A DNA stretch of 64,000 nucleotides from Lepiota brunneoincarnata. Its lineage: Eukaryota > Basidiomycota > Agaricomycetes > Agaricales > Agaricaceae. The stretch covers positions 1,161,927 through 1,225,926 of the forward strand of contig JAEBUN010000013.1 in NCBI GenBank assembly GCA_023014365.1. Direction: 5' to 3'. Position 1 is the first letter of the stretch; every line of letters starts with the position of its first letter. Made by a program: the position numbers and the translations under genes. The notes beneath the pieces were generated by a model. That model had not been told where the DNA came from. It was given only the letters and a program-made list of their open reading frames with translations, and ran no database searches. Positions 50,292-61,908 of the stretch are shown one piece after another.

Positions 50292-50768
50292 TTGTACTCT
50301 CACTCCCAGAAGGACATTTTCTCGATAAACTCTGTACAATTACGACTATCCCCGAATAAACAATCCCTTTTCTTACCCATCAAGATTTGGAGTAAACGGA
50401 CATCAAAACCTGTGGCCATCACCGCCCTGATAGACTCAGGAGCCCAAGGGAACTTCATCTCCCACAAAGTTGTTGAACAACATGGTTATCAAACCAAATG
50501 GCTGGACCAACCAATTCCACTCAGTAACGTTGACAGAACTGATAATCAACATGGCAAAATCCATGAATACATCAAAATCAAAACCATCATCGATGGAAGA
50601 GATTGCATGCTAGAAGCATACGTCACAAACACTGGTGAGAAAGACCTCATCATCGGATTCCCCTGGTTGGAACAATACAATCCCGACATCAACTGGAAGA
50701 CCAAGACGTTTTCTTGGAAACCACAAATTGATCACCAGGATTTTTCCAAACTCCTCAGAACCCTATGA
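50292..50768 (+). CDS. Gypsy D protease segment (158 aa)
   Basis: TALIDSGAQGNFISHKVVEQ active site and DLIIGFPWLEQYNPDINWKT. It ends with TGA (TL*RPVELNS), which is shared with D3, so the lesion or boundary is older than the two insertions. Pol lies in the -1 frame relative to gag. Confidence 0.8.
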   Translation: MYSHSQKDIFSINSVQLRLSPNKQSLFLPIKIWSKRTSKPVAITALIDSGAQGNFISHKVVEQHGYQTKWLDQPIPLSNVDRTDNQHGKIHEYIKIKTIIDGRDCMLEAYVTNTGEKDLIIGFPWLEQYNPDINWKTKTFSWKPQIDHQDFSKLLRTL

Positions 50769-50795
50769 CGACCTGTCGAACTCAACTCCATTGCC

Positions 50796-53700
50796 ATGGA
50801 CATAATGGCTGGAAAGACCTCCCAACCCGAGGAAAACCCCGAAGAATACGTCAACCTGTCAAACGTTGACCTCGATACCTTCTCTTTAGAAAGAGAAATG
50901 AATCCGATGCTTCTAACCCCATTAGAAGTAAACGCCAAAGCGACACATGCCACAACGCTCCACAATGAACAACACAACCCGACAAAATCAGCAACCCAAA
51001 AAGGGAAACAACCAGAATCGAACAAAGAACCACCTGAGATCCCTCGGAGATTCGCCCGATGGGCTAGAATATTCAACAAGAAAGCCTCTGAACGATTCCC
51101 ACCATCAAGAACGTTTGATCACGAAATCAAACTAAAACCGACATTCAAAGCAAAATCGATGAAACCTTATCAAGTGGCACCTGCTGAAGAAAAAGCGCTA
51201 AAAGAATTCATAGATGAAAACCTCCAAAAAGGGTACATCTGACCCTCAAAATCCCCTATGGCATCACCCTTCTTCTTCATTGCCAAGAAAGGAGGAGACC
51301 TCCGACCCTGCCAAGACTATTGTTATCTAAATGATCATACTGTCAAAAACGCTTACCCAATCCCCATGATTTCCTCTATCATGGACAAACTCAAAGGAGC
51401 TAAGTACTTCACTAAGCTCAACGTCTGCCTAGGATACAATAATGTCAGAATCAAAGATGGCAACCAATGGAAAGCAGCATTCAAGACTCCTATGGGTCTT
51501 TTCGAACCGACTGTTATGTTTTTCAGACTTTGCAATAGTCCCATGACATTCCAACATATGATGGACATGTTATTCTCCAAAATAATGGAGAAAGGAGGAA
51601 TCATCATCTACATGGATGATATCCTAATCTATGGTAAAACCCAGGAAGAAACCGACTGACTTATGGAAAAAGTACTGCAGATCCTGCAGGAAAACGACCT
51701 CTATCTCAAAATGGAGAAATGCAAGTTCAACAAACAACAACTCAAATACCTTGGCATGATCATCATGCCAGACGAGATCAAAATGGATCCCGGAAAACTC
51801 AAGGGAATAGAAGACTGGCCAGTGCCAAAAACAGTCCGACACATTCGGAAATTCATCGGATTCTGCAACTTCTACCGGAAGTTCATCCGCAGCTACTCCC
51901 ACCACACCAAACCCCTGAACCAACTCCTTTCCAAATCAAACAAATTCAAATGGAAAGAAGAACAACAGAAAGCATTCGAAACACTCAAGAACGAATTCCT
52001 AAAAGAACCGGTACTCCTCATGCCCGACTCCACAAAACCCTTCGAAATAGAAGCCAATGCTTCCAAATTTGCATCAGGAGCTATCCTGTATCAACACGAC
52101 ATCAACGGAATACGGAAACCCATATCATTCTATTCAAAGATGTTTGAACCAGCGGAACGCAACTACGATATCTACGACAGGGAACTCCTCACTATTATCT
52201 GAGCCCTCGAAGAATGGCGCCACTACCTCCTTGGCAGCCCTCACACTGTCCGTATCAGAACAGATCACCAAAACCTCACATACTGGCGCAAACCTCAGAA
52301 AATTAACCGCCGACAAGCATGATGGGTATAGACCCTCGCCGACTATAACTTCAAATTAGAACATGTCCCAGGATCAAAGATCCCTGCACCAGACGCTCTC
52401 TCAAGACGTCCAGACCACATCCCTGACGAGGATAAAGATAACGAAGACATCACCATGCTTCCAAATAACCTCTTTATCACCACCACCAACATAGAAGATC
52501 AAAACCTGATCACAGTACTCCCAGAACACCTCTTTATCGCCACCATCGATATGGAACTCCAAGAAAGAATCACGGAATCACCCAAATACGACGCTAGAAC
52601 CACCGAAGCGTTCAAACTCCTGAAAGAAACCCACCCAAACACCGCCGATAAAGACTTCGGAACAGTTCCGACCTCGAATGGTCCACTCCTCACGTTCCAA
52701 GAACGTGTTATTATTCCAGAAGACCTCCAACTCAGACGCGATGTCATCGCAAGATACCACGACCACCCTACACATGGCCACCCTGGAGAACAGGAAACAT
52801 ACCACCTCGCCAAGAAAGAAGTATATTGGCCAGGAATGTCGACATTCATAAAGAACTACATCAAAGGCTGTCCAGAGTGTCAGCAACACAAAATCATATG
52901 CAGACCGGATCGCACACCAACTCAACCGATCCCACCATCATCCTCCAAACGCCCATTTGCCCAGATCTCATGGGATCTTACATATCACCGGTCTACCGCC
53001 TAGCGCTGGCCATAACGTGATATTGTCCGTGGTGGACCACGGCCTTACGAAGGGGGTAATTTTCATCCCAACATCAGATCGATCAAACGCCGATGACATC
53101 GAACGATTATTAATAGAAAAGATCTTCACAAGATTCGGATTACCCGACAAAATCATATCAGATCAAGACCCCAGATTTGCCGCCAACTCCCTCCGACAAC
53201 TAGCCAAATGTCTAAACATCCAACAGGCATTCTCAACTGCATACCATCCCCAGACAGATGGTTCCACCGAACAATACAATCAGGAAATCGAAACCTACCT
53301 TGCCATATACTGCACCAGAAACCCTCTTGACTGGTCAGAAACCCTCCCTATCGCCGAGTTCGCACACAACTCCAAAATACATGCCTCAAGGCAGAAATCC
53401 CCATTTGAACTAATCATGGGATACAACCCTCCACCGATACCCACGGTAATGGAAACATCAAACTTTCCATCAGTAGACGAACGCATCAGACTCCTTGATG
53501 ATGCCAGAAAAGAAGCACATGCAGCACATCAACTCTCCGCCAATATTATGAAACAAAGAACCAGAAGAACTGTCAAACCCCTTGAAACACGTCAAAAAGT
53601 ATGGCTAGAAGCCAAAAACCTCAAACTCCCCTTCATTTCCAACAAAATATCCCCAAAACGACTAGGACCTTTCCTTATCTCAGAAGTCTTATCGCCACTC

Positions 53701-54075
53701 ACCTACAAACTAAAACTTCCAACCAAATGGAAAATACACCCAGTATTCCACAGAAACCTTCTAACCCCATATACCGAAACAGAAGCATATGGATCTCATC
53801 TGACTCCACCACCACCAGACATCATCAATGAAGAAGAAGAATACAAAATAGAAGCTATTCTAAATCACCGCCAACACCACGGAAAACTCCAATACTACAT
53901 CAAATGGAAAGGATACTCCCACACGGAGAACGAATGGATCACCAATGAAACACTCCATGCAAACACCGAAGAATACTTAACTGAGTATAAAGAAGCTCAT
54001 GGAATTCTCCAGAAAGAACAGGAACCCACCAGAGCCTACCAAAGACAACTCTGCTCCCACACCAAATGTACTTAA
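50796..54075 (+). pseudogene. Gypsy D RT, RNase H, integrase, chromodomain
   Basis: [22 protein letters not shown], active site [19 protein letters not shown]. RNase H: FEIEANASKFASGAILYQHD. Integrase: HHCC (HDHPTHGHPG..GCPECQQHKI), a frameshift near 52980 in the first catalytic block, then ILSVVDHGLTKGVIFIPTSD, IISDQDPRFAANSLRQLAK and TDGSTEQYNQEIE. Chromodomain EEEYKIEAILNHRQH and YYIKWKGYSHTENEW. TGA stops occur at 51241, 51657, 52200 and 52321. Pol terminates with TAA at 54073-54075. Confidence 0.9.
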
Positions 54076-54077
54076 AG

Positions 54078-55199
54078 ATGCCCATGAACCTTGACCTCAC
54101 TCGCCCCCAAACTACTCCCCCTTTTTCAACAACACCCTCACCAACTTCCTCATCATCTTCCGTCGTCATCATAAACAATGCAAGCGTTGAACATACTACA
54201 CTTCAGACAACTCCTGTTCCGGCCCTGTCTCCCTACACCCCTTCTCACACCTTCGCCGCAACATACACCTCCCTCAGGGACAAGACCCCCAACCCCAACA
54301 ACACCCCAGAACCAACAGCCGCCCCAGCCACCTCCCTTAGATACCATACAGCTGGAGTACAATTATATGGACCAGATCACCCTTCTGATGGAGATCTGCG
54401 CAAGGCTGCCACCGATGGAGCCTTTACGACTAAATTGGAACACACTTCAATTTCAGAATACGACTGACAACTCTGGTACGACTATACCCACCACGTATGA
54501 CAGACTAAGGCTCTCGCTACTGCGTACAATATGCAACGTGCCTGGGCAGAATCACTTGAGTGACTTCTCCACTCAAGATCAGGCCTCATGTCTGAGGTGT
54601 TGAAGAACCTACTCAAACGAGATGAGGTACATACCTCGCAGCCCCCCACCACAACCATCCCCACCACTACCACAACCACTGCCGCAATCATCACCACCGT
54701 CCCCAACAAGGGAAGAAAGCCCACCAGTATCAGAAATCCCTTCAGACTTCTCACCCCCACCAAGGACGCCACCCACACCGTTGCCAGTAACAACGTCCCG
54801 GTTCGGAACTCCCCCAATCCCATTCACTCACAAACCAACCCCCAAACCACCGACAGATCAGTCTATATCCAATGCAGGCACACAGGACACTGGGCCATGG
54901 ATTGCCCCCAATTTGCTTGCCTCAGATGCAAGCAATATGCCCCAGGGCATTACTTGTACAACTGCATCAAGTATAGATGCCCCCATTGCGCTGTCTTCCA
55001 ACCGCACCATAAACGGACCGAATGCCCAAGTCGAAAGACTTGACATGCCCCCTACTCCAGAAATCCGACAACCCATCCCTCGACCACTCCCACAACTCAT
55101 CATAGATACATCGACCTCACTCATGACGACTACTACGAGGAATGCTACGACGATGTGGCTGAATCAAACATTACAGGAGAACCATGTGGTTCCTTCTGA
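54078..55199 (+). pseudogene. Gypsy D downstream zinc-knuckle ORF
   Basis: ATG 54078 lies two bases after the pol TAA. Contains a knuckle array close to that of D2 (CRHTGHWAMDC, CKQYAPGHYLYNC, CPHCAVFQPHHKRTEC) and ends ESNITGEPCGSF. Two TGA stops (54465-54467, where D2 has CGA, and 55041-55043) interrupt it. Confidence 0.75.
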
Positions 55200-55443
55200 A
55201 GAAAACCCAACCACCCCACCAGAAGAAAGAAGAGAGAGCCCCCATTTCAGATGCCTACTATACGACATCTTCTATCCAGGACAACCCCCATCCCCAGAAA
55301 CTGCCACTATACTCGATCTCCACAGAACTCCCACTCCCACCTTCTCTCCAGTCATTCCCCCCAGACCAGACTCTACCGACCAAACTCAGATCGAATATTA
55401 CAAACCAAACTACTTAGCCGAATACCTGGAAGAAGGAAATTAA
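54178..55443 (+). pseudogene. Gypsy D +1-frame downstream ORF
   Basis: MQALNILHFRQLLFRPCLPT to ..AEYLEEGN, overlapping the zinc-knuckle frame in the +1 register. One TGA (54601-54603) where D2 has CGA. It stops 37 bases before the LTR, unlike in E. Confidence 0.7.
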
Positions 55444-55445
55444 CG

Positions 55446-55466
55446 AGTTGTATGGAAAACAACTCT
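55446..55466 (+). other. Conserved hairpin upstream of the D-family 3' LTR
   Basis: GAGTTGT...ACAACTC flanks atggaaa just after the +1 ORF stop. The same dyad is present in C (agttgtaatggaaaacaact) and D2 (62156-62176). It lies between the purine-rich end of the ORF and the LTR. Confidence 0.5.
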
Positions 55467-55480
55467 AGAAACGGACCTAA

Positions 55481-55863
55481 TGTTATCAGAATTCCATCAG
55501 AAGGACAGTTATTTTTAGCTACATTTCCCATGTCACTATGAAACTATTAGTAGTGTACATCAGAAGGACGATTCTTACCACAAGCCTCATGTCTCTTATC
55601 TCTGACTCATAGTTACCTTGGTCTGGACTATTATAGTAGGAGTATAGCCACACTTAGAAGTATATAAGGATACAGTACAATACCTTGTATCCTTATCTTA
55701 GTGTTATAAAGTTCTTGCCTCCTATACTTCTTTGCCATAACCGGCTGGACTTATAGTGCTCCATCATCTCCAAGTCACGCTTAGTAGGATAGGACCAAGT
55801 CTGTATAGACATCCTGTGTTGAATTCCGTGCTACTCAAGAGCGAACCCCTAACCCGGGTAACA
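55481..55863 (+). repeat. Gypsy D 3' LTR (383 bp)
   Basis: TGTTATCAGAATTCC...AACCCGGGTAACA, same length as the 5' LTR with few differences (for example catgtcgcta against catgtcacta). Followed by TSD gactc. Confidence 0.95.
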
Positions 55864-57201
55864 GACTCCTTCATACAGGAGAACCTAACCTTGGGAAGGA
55901 TTCATGCTTCCAAATCCCTGATGGCTTCTCCAGTATTCTTCATCAAGAAGAAGGATGGTTTGCTCTGGCTAGTCCAGGATTACCAAGCCCTTAATGCGAT
56001 CACAGTGAAGAATAGATACCCACTCCCACTCATCTCCAAGCTTGTCAACCAGCTCCAGAAGACTAGGTACTTCACTAAACTTGACATCCAATGGGGTTTC
56101 AATAATGTGCACATTAAACCTGGAGACAAGTGGAAGGCAGCATTCCATACCAACCAAGGCCTCTTCGAGCCCCTGGTGATGTTCTTTGGACTTACCAATA
56201 GCCCAGCCACTTTCCAAATGATGATGAATGATATTTTCAGGGATCTCATCGCAGAGGGAGTCATTGTGGTGTACTTAGACAATATTCTTATCTTCATGAA
56301 GACCATAGAGGAGCACAGGGAAGTCACCTGCCGGGTTTTAGAGATACTTCACCACCATAAACTCTACCTCCAGCCAGAGAAGTGCGAGTTTGAGAGAACA
56401 AAAGTGGAATACCTGGGGCTTATCATTTTGGAAGATAAGGTAGAGATGGACCTGGTGAAGGTCGCCGGAGTACAGGAATGGCCAGAACCTGCAGACAAAC
56501 AAGAGGTCCAAGTGTTCCTGGGCTTTGTGAACTTCTACAGACAATTTGTCCAAGATTTCTCACATCATGCCCACCCTCTGTTTGACCTCACCAAGTCCAA
56601 CTCTCCTTGGCAGTGGGGGGAACCAGAACGTGATGCTTTCACTACCCTTAAGAGACTGATCATGTCCGTGCCCGTTCTTGCCTCCCCGGACACCTCCTTA
56701 CCCTTCTGAGTAGAAGCAGATAGTTCTGACTTTGCTACTGGAGTGGTGCTCTCCCAACAATTGGATGGAGGCAAATGGCACCCCATAGCATTCTACTCTA
56801 AGTCCCTGGACCAAGCACAGCAAAACTACAAGATCCATGACAAGGAGATGTTGGTGATCATCTGGGCACTTGAAGAGTGGTGGCATTTCTTAGAAGGAGC
56901 CCCCCATACCATAGAAATCTGGTCAGATCACCATAACCTAGAGTACTTCATGACGGTGAAGAAACTCAATTGTTGCCAAGCTTGCTGGTCTCTTACTCTG
57001 GCTTGCTTTGACTTCAAACTTCATCACAGACCTGGTAGATCAATGGGGAAGGCAGACGCCCTATCCTGGTGGGCAGACCATGGCTCCAGAGCTTGTGACA
57101 ATGAAGACATCATTCTCTTGACCAGGGAGAAGTTTGCCATCCGAGCCCTTGAGGGAATTCAAGTCACTGGTGAAGAACAAACCCTCCTACGGGACATCTG
57201 A
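55864..57201 (+). pseudogene. Gypsy F RT and RNase H (continued after D)
   Basis: SFIQENLTLGRIHASKSLMA and SPVFFIKKKDGLLWLVQDYQ continue the frame cut at 47678. The active site is VVYLDNILIF, where YLDD has become YLDN, so the second catalytic Asp is lost. RNase H: ADSSDFATGVVLSQQLDGGK and WSDHHNLEYFMTVKKLN. One TGA near 56709. Confidence 0.9.
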
Positions 57202-57466
57202 GCAGGAAATTGTTCTGAAGCCGCCAAAGAGGCAGTGGCAATGGCAGCTCATAGGCTCAAGGAGTCCTCCTCCCAAACTGTGCACTCTTCTGAGTGGTCA
57301 AAGGTGGACAGGCTACTCTTATTCCAAGGCAGGATCTATGTCCTGGACATCAGTGACCTCTGACACTGCATTGTGGCTCTCTGCCACGATTCTCCAGTTG
57401 GAGGACATGCAGGTCGCTGGAAGACACTTGAACTGGTCTCCTGGAACTACTGGTGGCTGCAGATGT
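57202..57466 (+). pseudogene. Gypsy F integrase N-terminus, cut by E2
   Basis: LFQGRIYVLDISDL, TGA, HCIVALCHDSPVGGHAGRWK then TLELVSWNYWW: the first half of an HHCC domain, ended by the E2 LTR at 57467. The rest of integrase and the 3' LTR are not in the window. Confidence 0.8.
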
Positions 57467-58176
57467 TGTTATGAACAATCCAGATCAAGAGGAACAAGAA
57501 CAATTATTCAACTTTACAAGATGGGTACAGGAAACCACAGCCCAGTTGTGAGCACAGGAATATGAAGACAAAGAAGGGGAATATTACAACACCATGCAGG
57601 ATTTGGCAAGAGAAGCAGGAATGGAGATAACTCTGGAGGATATTCTGGAATACCCCAAGGATGAAGAAGATAGCCATGGATCAGCCGATCCAACCTCCGA
57701 CATGGATGGAAGCACCAAGAGAATGGAAAGTGAGAATGGAGGAGAATCCATGGAGATAGAATTAGGAGAAGGAAACTATGAGTCAGAAGAAAGCAATAGA
57801 ACATTGCACAGCAGTGGAATGGAGAACGAGGACACTGACTCATTGTAATATATAAATAACAGTAGGATGCCATCAGCTAGGATGTGCATCATGGTCAAGA
57901 CTGTGCAGGACAAGTAGAACAGCCCAGTAACCTATAACGAGTATATAGCATCTCATAGGTATATAAGGCCTGTACAAGTAGAGATTAAAGCCTCAAGCTT
58001 TCATCTTGTTAACAGCAGTCGTTAACCCTCTCTGCCTTAACTTGGTGTGTTCCCTTGTTATCTCATTGAGCGCAATCCACTAAGCTCTGCAAGGCCAACC
58101 ATCTCAGACACCTTGTAGAGTGATTGAAGGCTGTCTCCAGTTATCCTCAGATACAGAAGGAGCATGGATCATAACA
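57467..58176 (+). repeat. Gypsy E2 5' LTR (710 bp)
   Basis: TGTTATGAACAATCC...GGATCATAACA. It keeps the acidic U3 reading frame (MNNPDQEEQEQLFNFTRW; AREAGMEITLEDILEYPKDE; ..DTDSL) with one TGA. Its hairpin is imperfect: aagctttcatctt against PBS agattacagctt. Confidence 0.9.
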
Positions 58177-58366
58177 TTAGATTACAGCTTCCTTTGGACA
58201 ACCTCCATTGTACACCCTGTGGTATTGGTATGCCTTGTCGCTACCCTTCCACACCAGCAGATGATACACTTTATCACTATCCAAGTGCCAACCGTATCTG
58301 ATGACATGCCTTGTTGCTGTCCGGTGATACACCCCCATAGAGCAGGCCACCATACCCTCTGCACCC

Positions 58367-59585
58367 TTGGTCAGACACACCAAAAGCGTTGATAGGTCAT
58401 CCACACCTTTAAGTGTTGATTGGGATAACACACCCGTAAGCATTGTATATAGGTCATCCGCACCTTCAAGCATCAATTGGGATAACGCACCCACAAGCGT
58501 TGTTTATTCACCCTCAACCCCACCTTCACCTTCAACTTCTTCCCTCTACACCCTGTCTACAAACTGAAATGACCCCCTTGCCACCGACTACAAAGAATCT
58601 AACAGTTCTGGCTGGTTGACAACCAACTCCGAACCTGACTTCACACCCCCTCCACCATGGACCATAAAAAGAAAACAAAACCTATACCCCTCACTCATTC
58701 ACCCTCTGGTTCCGCACCATACCCTACACAACCTACTGAGAGAGTTCAACATCAAACAGAAGACCCAGGATACCCAGCACCCCCAGCATCAGTTCTTCAA
58801 TCCCTACCCAAACAACCACCACCTGAAAGAACTGCCACCTCTACCCACTCAAAGCTCAGGGAGCCAATTCATAGAACATCTACCCTACTCTCCAGTCCTC
58901 AACTCTCAACAAGTACAAGAACTCACAACAACACTTCGCAACAGGAACCCCCAAGAACATCTTCACCCCTCACATCACCACTTGGATCACCAGTACACTC
59001 ACCACCTCGATCCAGTTCCCCTGTACAACCTGAATCATCTGAAGTTAGTCCCACTACTGGGTCTATTCACACTTCCGACGAGGAATCCACAACCTCTGAC
59101 ACTGACAATATAGCCTCCTCCGCAAAGATCAATACACCCCCAACCTTTAATGGAGAGACCGACTACTACTGCCTCTGGAAGGACACATTACAACTATATA
59201 TCAATGCAAAGCCTGGTGCCTTTTCCGATGACAAGACCAAGATACAATTTGCCCTTTCATACATGTCCACCGGCCCTGCCGCAACATGGAGAGGAGCATT
59301 CCTGGAATCAAACAAGGAACTTGATGGAAGCCAAAACCTTCTGACATGGAAGAAATTCCTGGAAGGACTTGACACATCCTTCACCCCAAACAATGTCCCT
59401 GCAGACGCAATGGACAGAATCTGCCACCTCAAACAGAATGGACAATATATTGATGATTACATATCCCAGTTCCAGATACTTGCCTATCAGGCCGACCTTG
59501 GAGATGGAGTGGTGGCGGTCAACTATTTCAAGAATGGGCTGGATTGCCCCATCGCAATCAAGACAATTAGCCTCAATCCAGGAAA
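58367..59585 (+). pseudogene. Gypsy E2 upstream ORF and Gag N-terminal half
   Basis: MVRHTKSVDRSSTPLSVDWD with the same tandem RSSxP unit. The Gag frame is continuously open from 58657 and reads PLGSPVHSPPRSSSPVQPES, IASSAKINTPPTFNGETDYY and ISQFQILAYQADLGDGVVAV, stopping at LNPGN where the LTR begins. The alternative frame has several stops here. Confidence 0.8.
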
Positions 59586-60283
59586 TGTTATGATCCGTGC
59601 TCCTTCTGTATCCGAGGATAACTGGAGACGGCCTTCAATCACTCTACAAGGTGTCCGAGACGGTTGGCCTTATAGAGCTTAGTGGATCGCGCTCAATGAG
59701 ATAACGAGGGAAGACGCCAAGTTAAGGCAGAGAGGTAAACGACCGCTGTTAACAAGATTAAAGCTTGAGGCTTTAATCTCTACTTGTACAGACCTTATAT
59801 ACCTATGAGGCGCTATATACTCGTTATAGGTTACTTGGCTGTTCTACTGGTCGTGCGCAGTCCTGACCATGATGCACATCCTGGCTGATGGCATCCTAGT
59901 GCTATTTATATTACAATGAGTCAGTACTCTCGCTACTGCTGTGCGATGTTCCATCGCTTTCCTCTGACTCATAATCTTCTTCTCCCGATTGTATCTCCAT
60001 GGAGTCCTCTCCGTTCTCGCTCTCCATTCTCTCAGTGTTTCCATCCGTGTCGAAGGTTGGGTCGGTTGATCCATGGTTATCTTCTTCGTCCTCGGGGTAT
60101 TCCAATATATCCTCCAAGGTTATCTCCATTCCTGCTTCTCTCGCCAGGTCCTGCATGGCGGTGTAGTATTCCCCTTCCTCGTCTTCGTATTCTTGCGCCC
60201 GTAATTGGTCTGTAGTCTCCTGTACCCATCTTGTAAAGTCGAACAATAGTTCTTGTTCCTCCCGGTCTGGACTGTTCATAACA
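59586..60283 (-). mobile_element. Solo gypsy E LTR with non-matching flanks
   Basis: 698 bp, TGTTATGATCCG...TTCATAACA on the plus strand, so minus orientation. Left flank is E2 gag (ggaaa), right flank is D2 pol (cccct). The absence of a TSD and the two unrelated flanks show recombination between two E insertions rather than simple LTR-LTR excision. Confidence 0.9.
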
Positions 60284-60781
60284 CCCCTTGAAACACGTCA
60301 AAAAGTATGGCTAGAAGCCAAGAACCTCAAACTTCCCTTCATTTCTAACAAAATATCCCCAAAATGACTAGGACCCTTCCTTATCACAGAAGTCCTATCA
60401 CTGCTCACCTACAAACTAAAACTTCCGATCAAATGGAAGATACATCCAATATTCCACAGAAACCTTCTAACCCCATACACCAAAACAGAAGCATACGGAT
60501 CTCATCCGACCCCACCACCACCAGACATCATCAATGAAGAAGAAAAATACGAAATAGAAGCCATTCTAAATCACTGACAACACCGCGGAAAACTCCAATA
60601 CTATGTCAAATGGAAAGGATACTCCCACACGGAGAACGAATGGATCACCGACGAAACACTTCATGAAAACGCCAAAGAATACTTGACCAAGTATAAAGAA
60701 GCTCATGGAATTCTCCAGAAAGAACAGGAACCCACCAGAACAAACCAAAGACAACTTCGCCCCCACACCAAACGTACTTAA
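60284..60781 (+). pseudogene. Gypsy D2 integrase C-terminus and chromodomain
   Basis: VWLEAKNLKLPFISNKISPK, then TGA (CGA in D), LGPFLITEVLS, the chromodomain EEKYEIEAILNH, TGA, QHRGKLQYYVKWKGYSHTEN. Pol TAA at 60779-60781 is followed after two bases by the ATG of the next ORF. Confidence 0.8.
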
Positions 60782-60783
60782 AG

Positions 60784-61908
60784 ATGCCCATGAACCTCGA
60801 CCTCACTCGCCCCCAAACTACTCCCCCTTTTTCAACAACACCTTCACCAACCTCCTCATCATCCTCCGTCGTCATCATAAACAATGCAAGCGTCAAACAT
60901 ACTACACTTCAAACAACTCCCGTTCCGGCCCCGTCTCCCTACACCCCCTCTCACACCTTCGCCGCAACATATGCCTCCCCCAGGGACGAGACCCCTGACC
61001 CCAACGACACCCCAGAACCAACAGCTGCCCCAGCCGCCTCCCTTAGATACCATACAGCTGGAGTACGATCATATGGACCAGATCACCCTTCTGACGGAGA
61101 TCTGTGCAAGGCTGCCACCGACGGAGCCTTTACAACTAAATTGGAACACACTCCAATTTCAGAATACGACCGACAACTCTGGTACGACTATACCCACCAC
61201 GTACAACAGACTAAGGCTCTCGCTACTGCATACAATACGCAACGTGCCTGGGCAGAATCACTTGAGCGACTTCTCCGCTCAAGATCGGGCCTCATGTCTG
61301 AGGTGTCGAAGAACCTACCCAAACGAAATGAGGTACATACCTTGCAGCCCCCCACCACAACCATCCCCACCACTACCACGACGACCACTGCTGCTATCAT
61401 CACCACCATCCCCAGTAAGGGAAGAAAGCCCGCCAGTATCAGAAATCCCTTCAGACTTCTCACCCCCACCAAGGACACCACCCACACCATCACCAATAAC
61501 AATGTCCCGATTCGGAACTCCCCCAATCCCATTCACCCACAAACCAACCCCCGAACCACCGACAGATCGGTCTGCATCCAATGCAGACATACAGGACACT
61601 GGGCCATGGATTGCCCCCAATTTGCCTGCCTCGGATGCAAGCAATATGCCCCAGGGCACTACTCATACGACTGCATCAAATACAGATGCCCCCACTGCGC
61701 CGTCTCCCAACCGCGCCATAAACGGACCGAATGCCCAAGTCGAAAGACTCAACACGCCCCCTACTCCAGAAATCCTACAACCCGTCCCTCGACCATTCCC
61801 ACAACTCACCATCGATACATCGATCTCACCCACGACGATTATTACGAGGAGTGCTACGACGACGTGGCCAAATCAAACATCACAGGAGAACCATGCGGTT
61901 CCTTCTGA
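60784..61908 (+). CDS. Gypsy D2 zinc-knuckle protein (374 aa, intact)
   Basis: MPMNLDLTRPQTTPPFSTTP start, Ser/Thr/Pro-rich N-terminus, a middle with WYDYTHHVQQTKALATAYNT and ERLLRSRSGLMSEVSKNLPK, then three consecutive knuckles: CIQCRHTGHWAMDC, CLGCKQYAPGHYSYDC and CPHCAVSQPRHKRTEC. Ends KSNITGEPCGSF. It is free of stops although the pol just upstream is decayed. Likely nucleic-acid binding. The start follows the pol stop at a TAA-ag-ATG junction, which suggests coupled reinitiation. Confidence 0.75.
   Translation: MPMNLDLTRPQTTPPFSTTPSPTSSSSSVVIINNASVKHTTLQTTPVPAPSPYTPSHTFAATYASPRDETPDPNDTPEPTAAPAASLRYHTAGVRSYGPDHPSDGDLCKAATDGAFTTKLEHTPISEYDRQLWYDYTHHVQQTKALATAYNTQRAWAESLERLLRSRSGLMSEVSKNLPKRNEVHTLQPPTTTIPTTTTTTTAAIITTIPSKGRKPASIRNPFRLLTPTKDTTHTITNNNVPIRNSPNPIHPQTNPRTTDRSVCIQCRHTGHWAMDCPQFACLGCKQYAPGHYSYDCIKYRCPHCAVSQPRHKRTECPSRKTQHAPYSRNPTTRPSTIPTTHHRYIDLTHDDYYEECYDDVAKSNITGEPCGSF

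Larger units (their letters stand above)
47679..55863 (+). mobile_element. Gypsy D: full-length chromovirus inserted in gypsy F
   Basis: 8185 bp, LTRs of 383 bp at both ends, TSD gactc at 47674-47678 and 55864-55868. Complete gene order: gag, protease, RT, RNase H, integrase, chromodomain, zinc-knuckle/+1 ORF pair. Inactivated by about ten TGA stops and a frameshift in integrase. Confidence 0.95.
57467..59585 (+). mobile_element. Gypsy E2: older E-family element, 3' truncated
   Basis: 5' LTR, PBS region, upstream ORF and gag start of an element about 10-15% diverged from E by eye. It stops in gag at the E solo LTR (59586). Confidence 0.9.
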
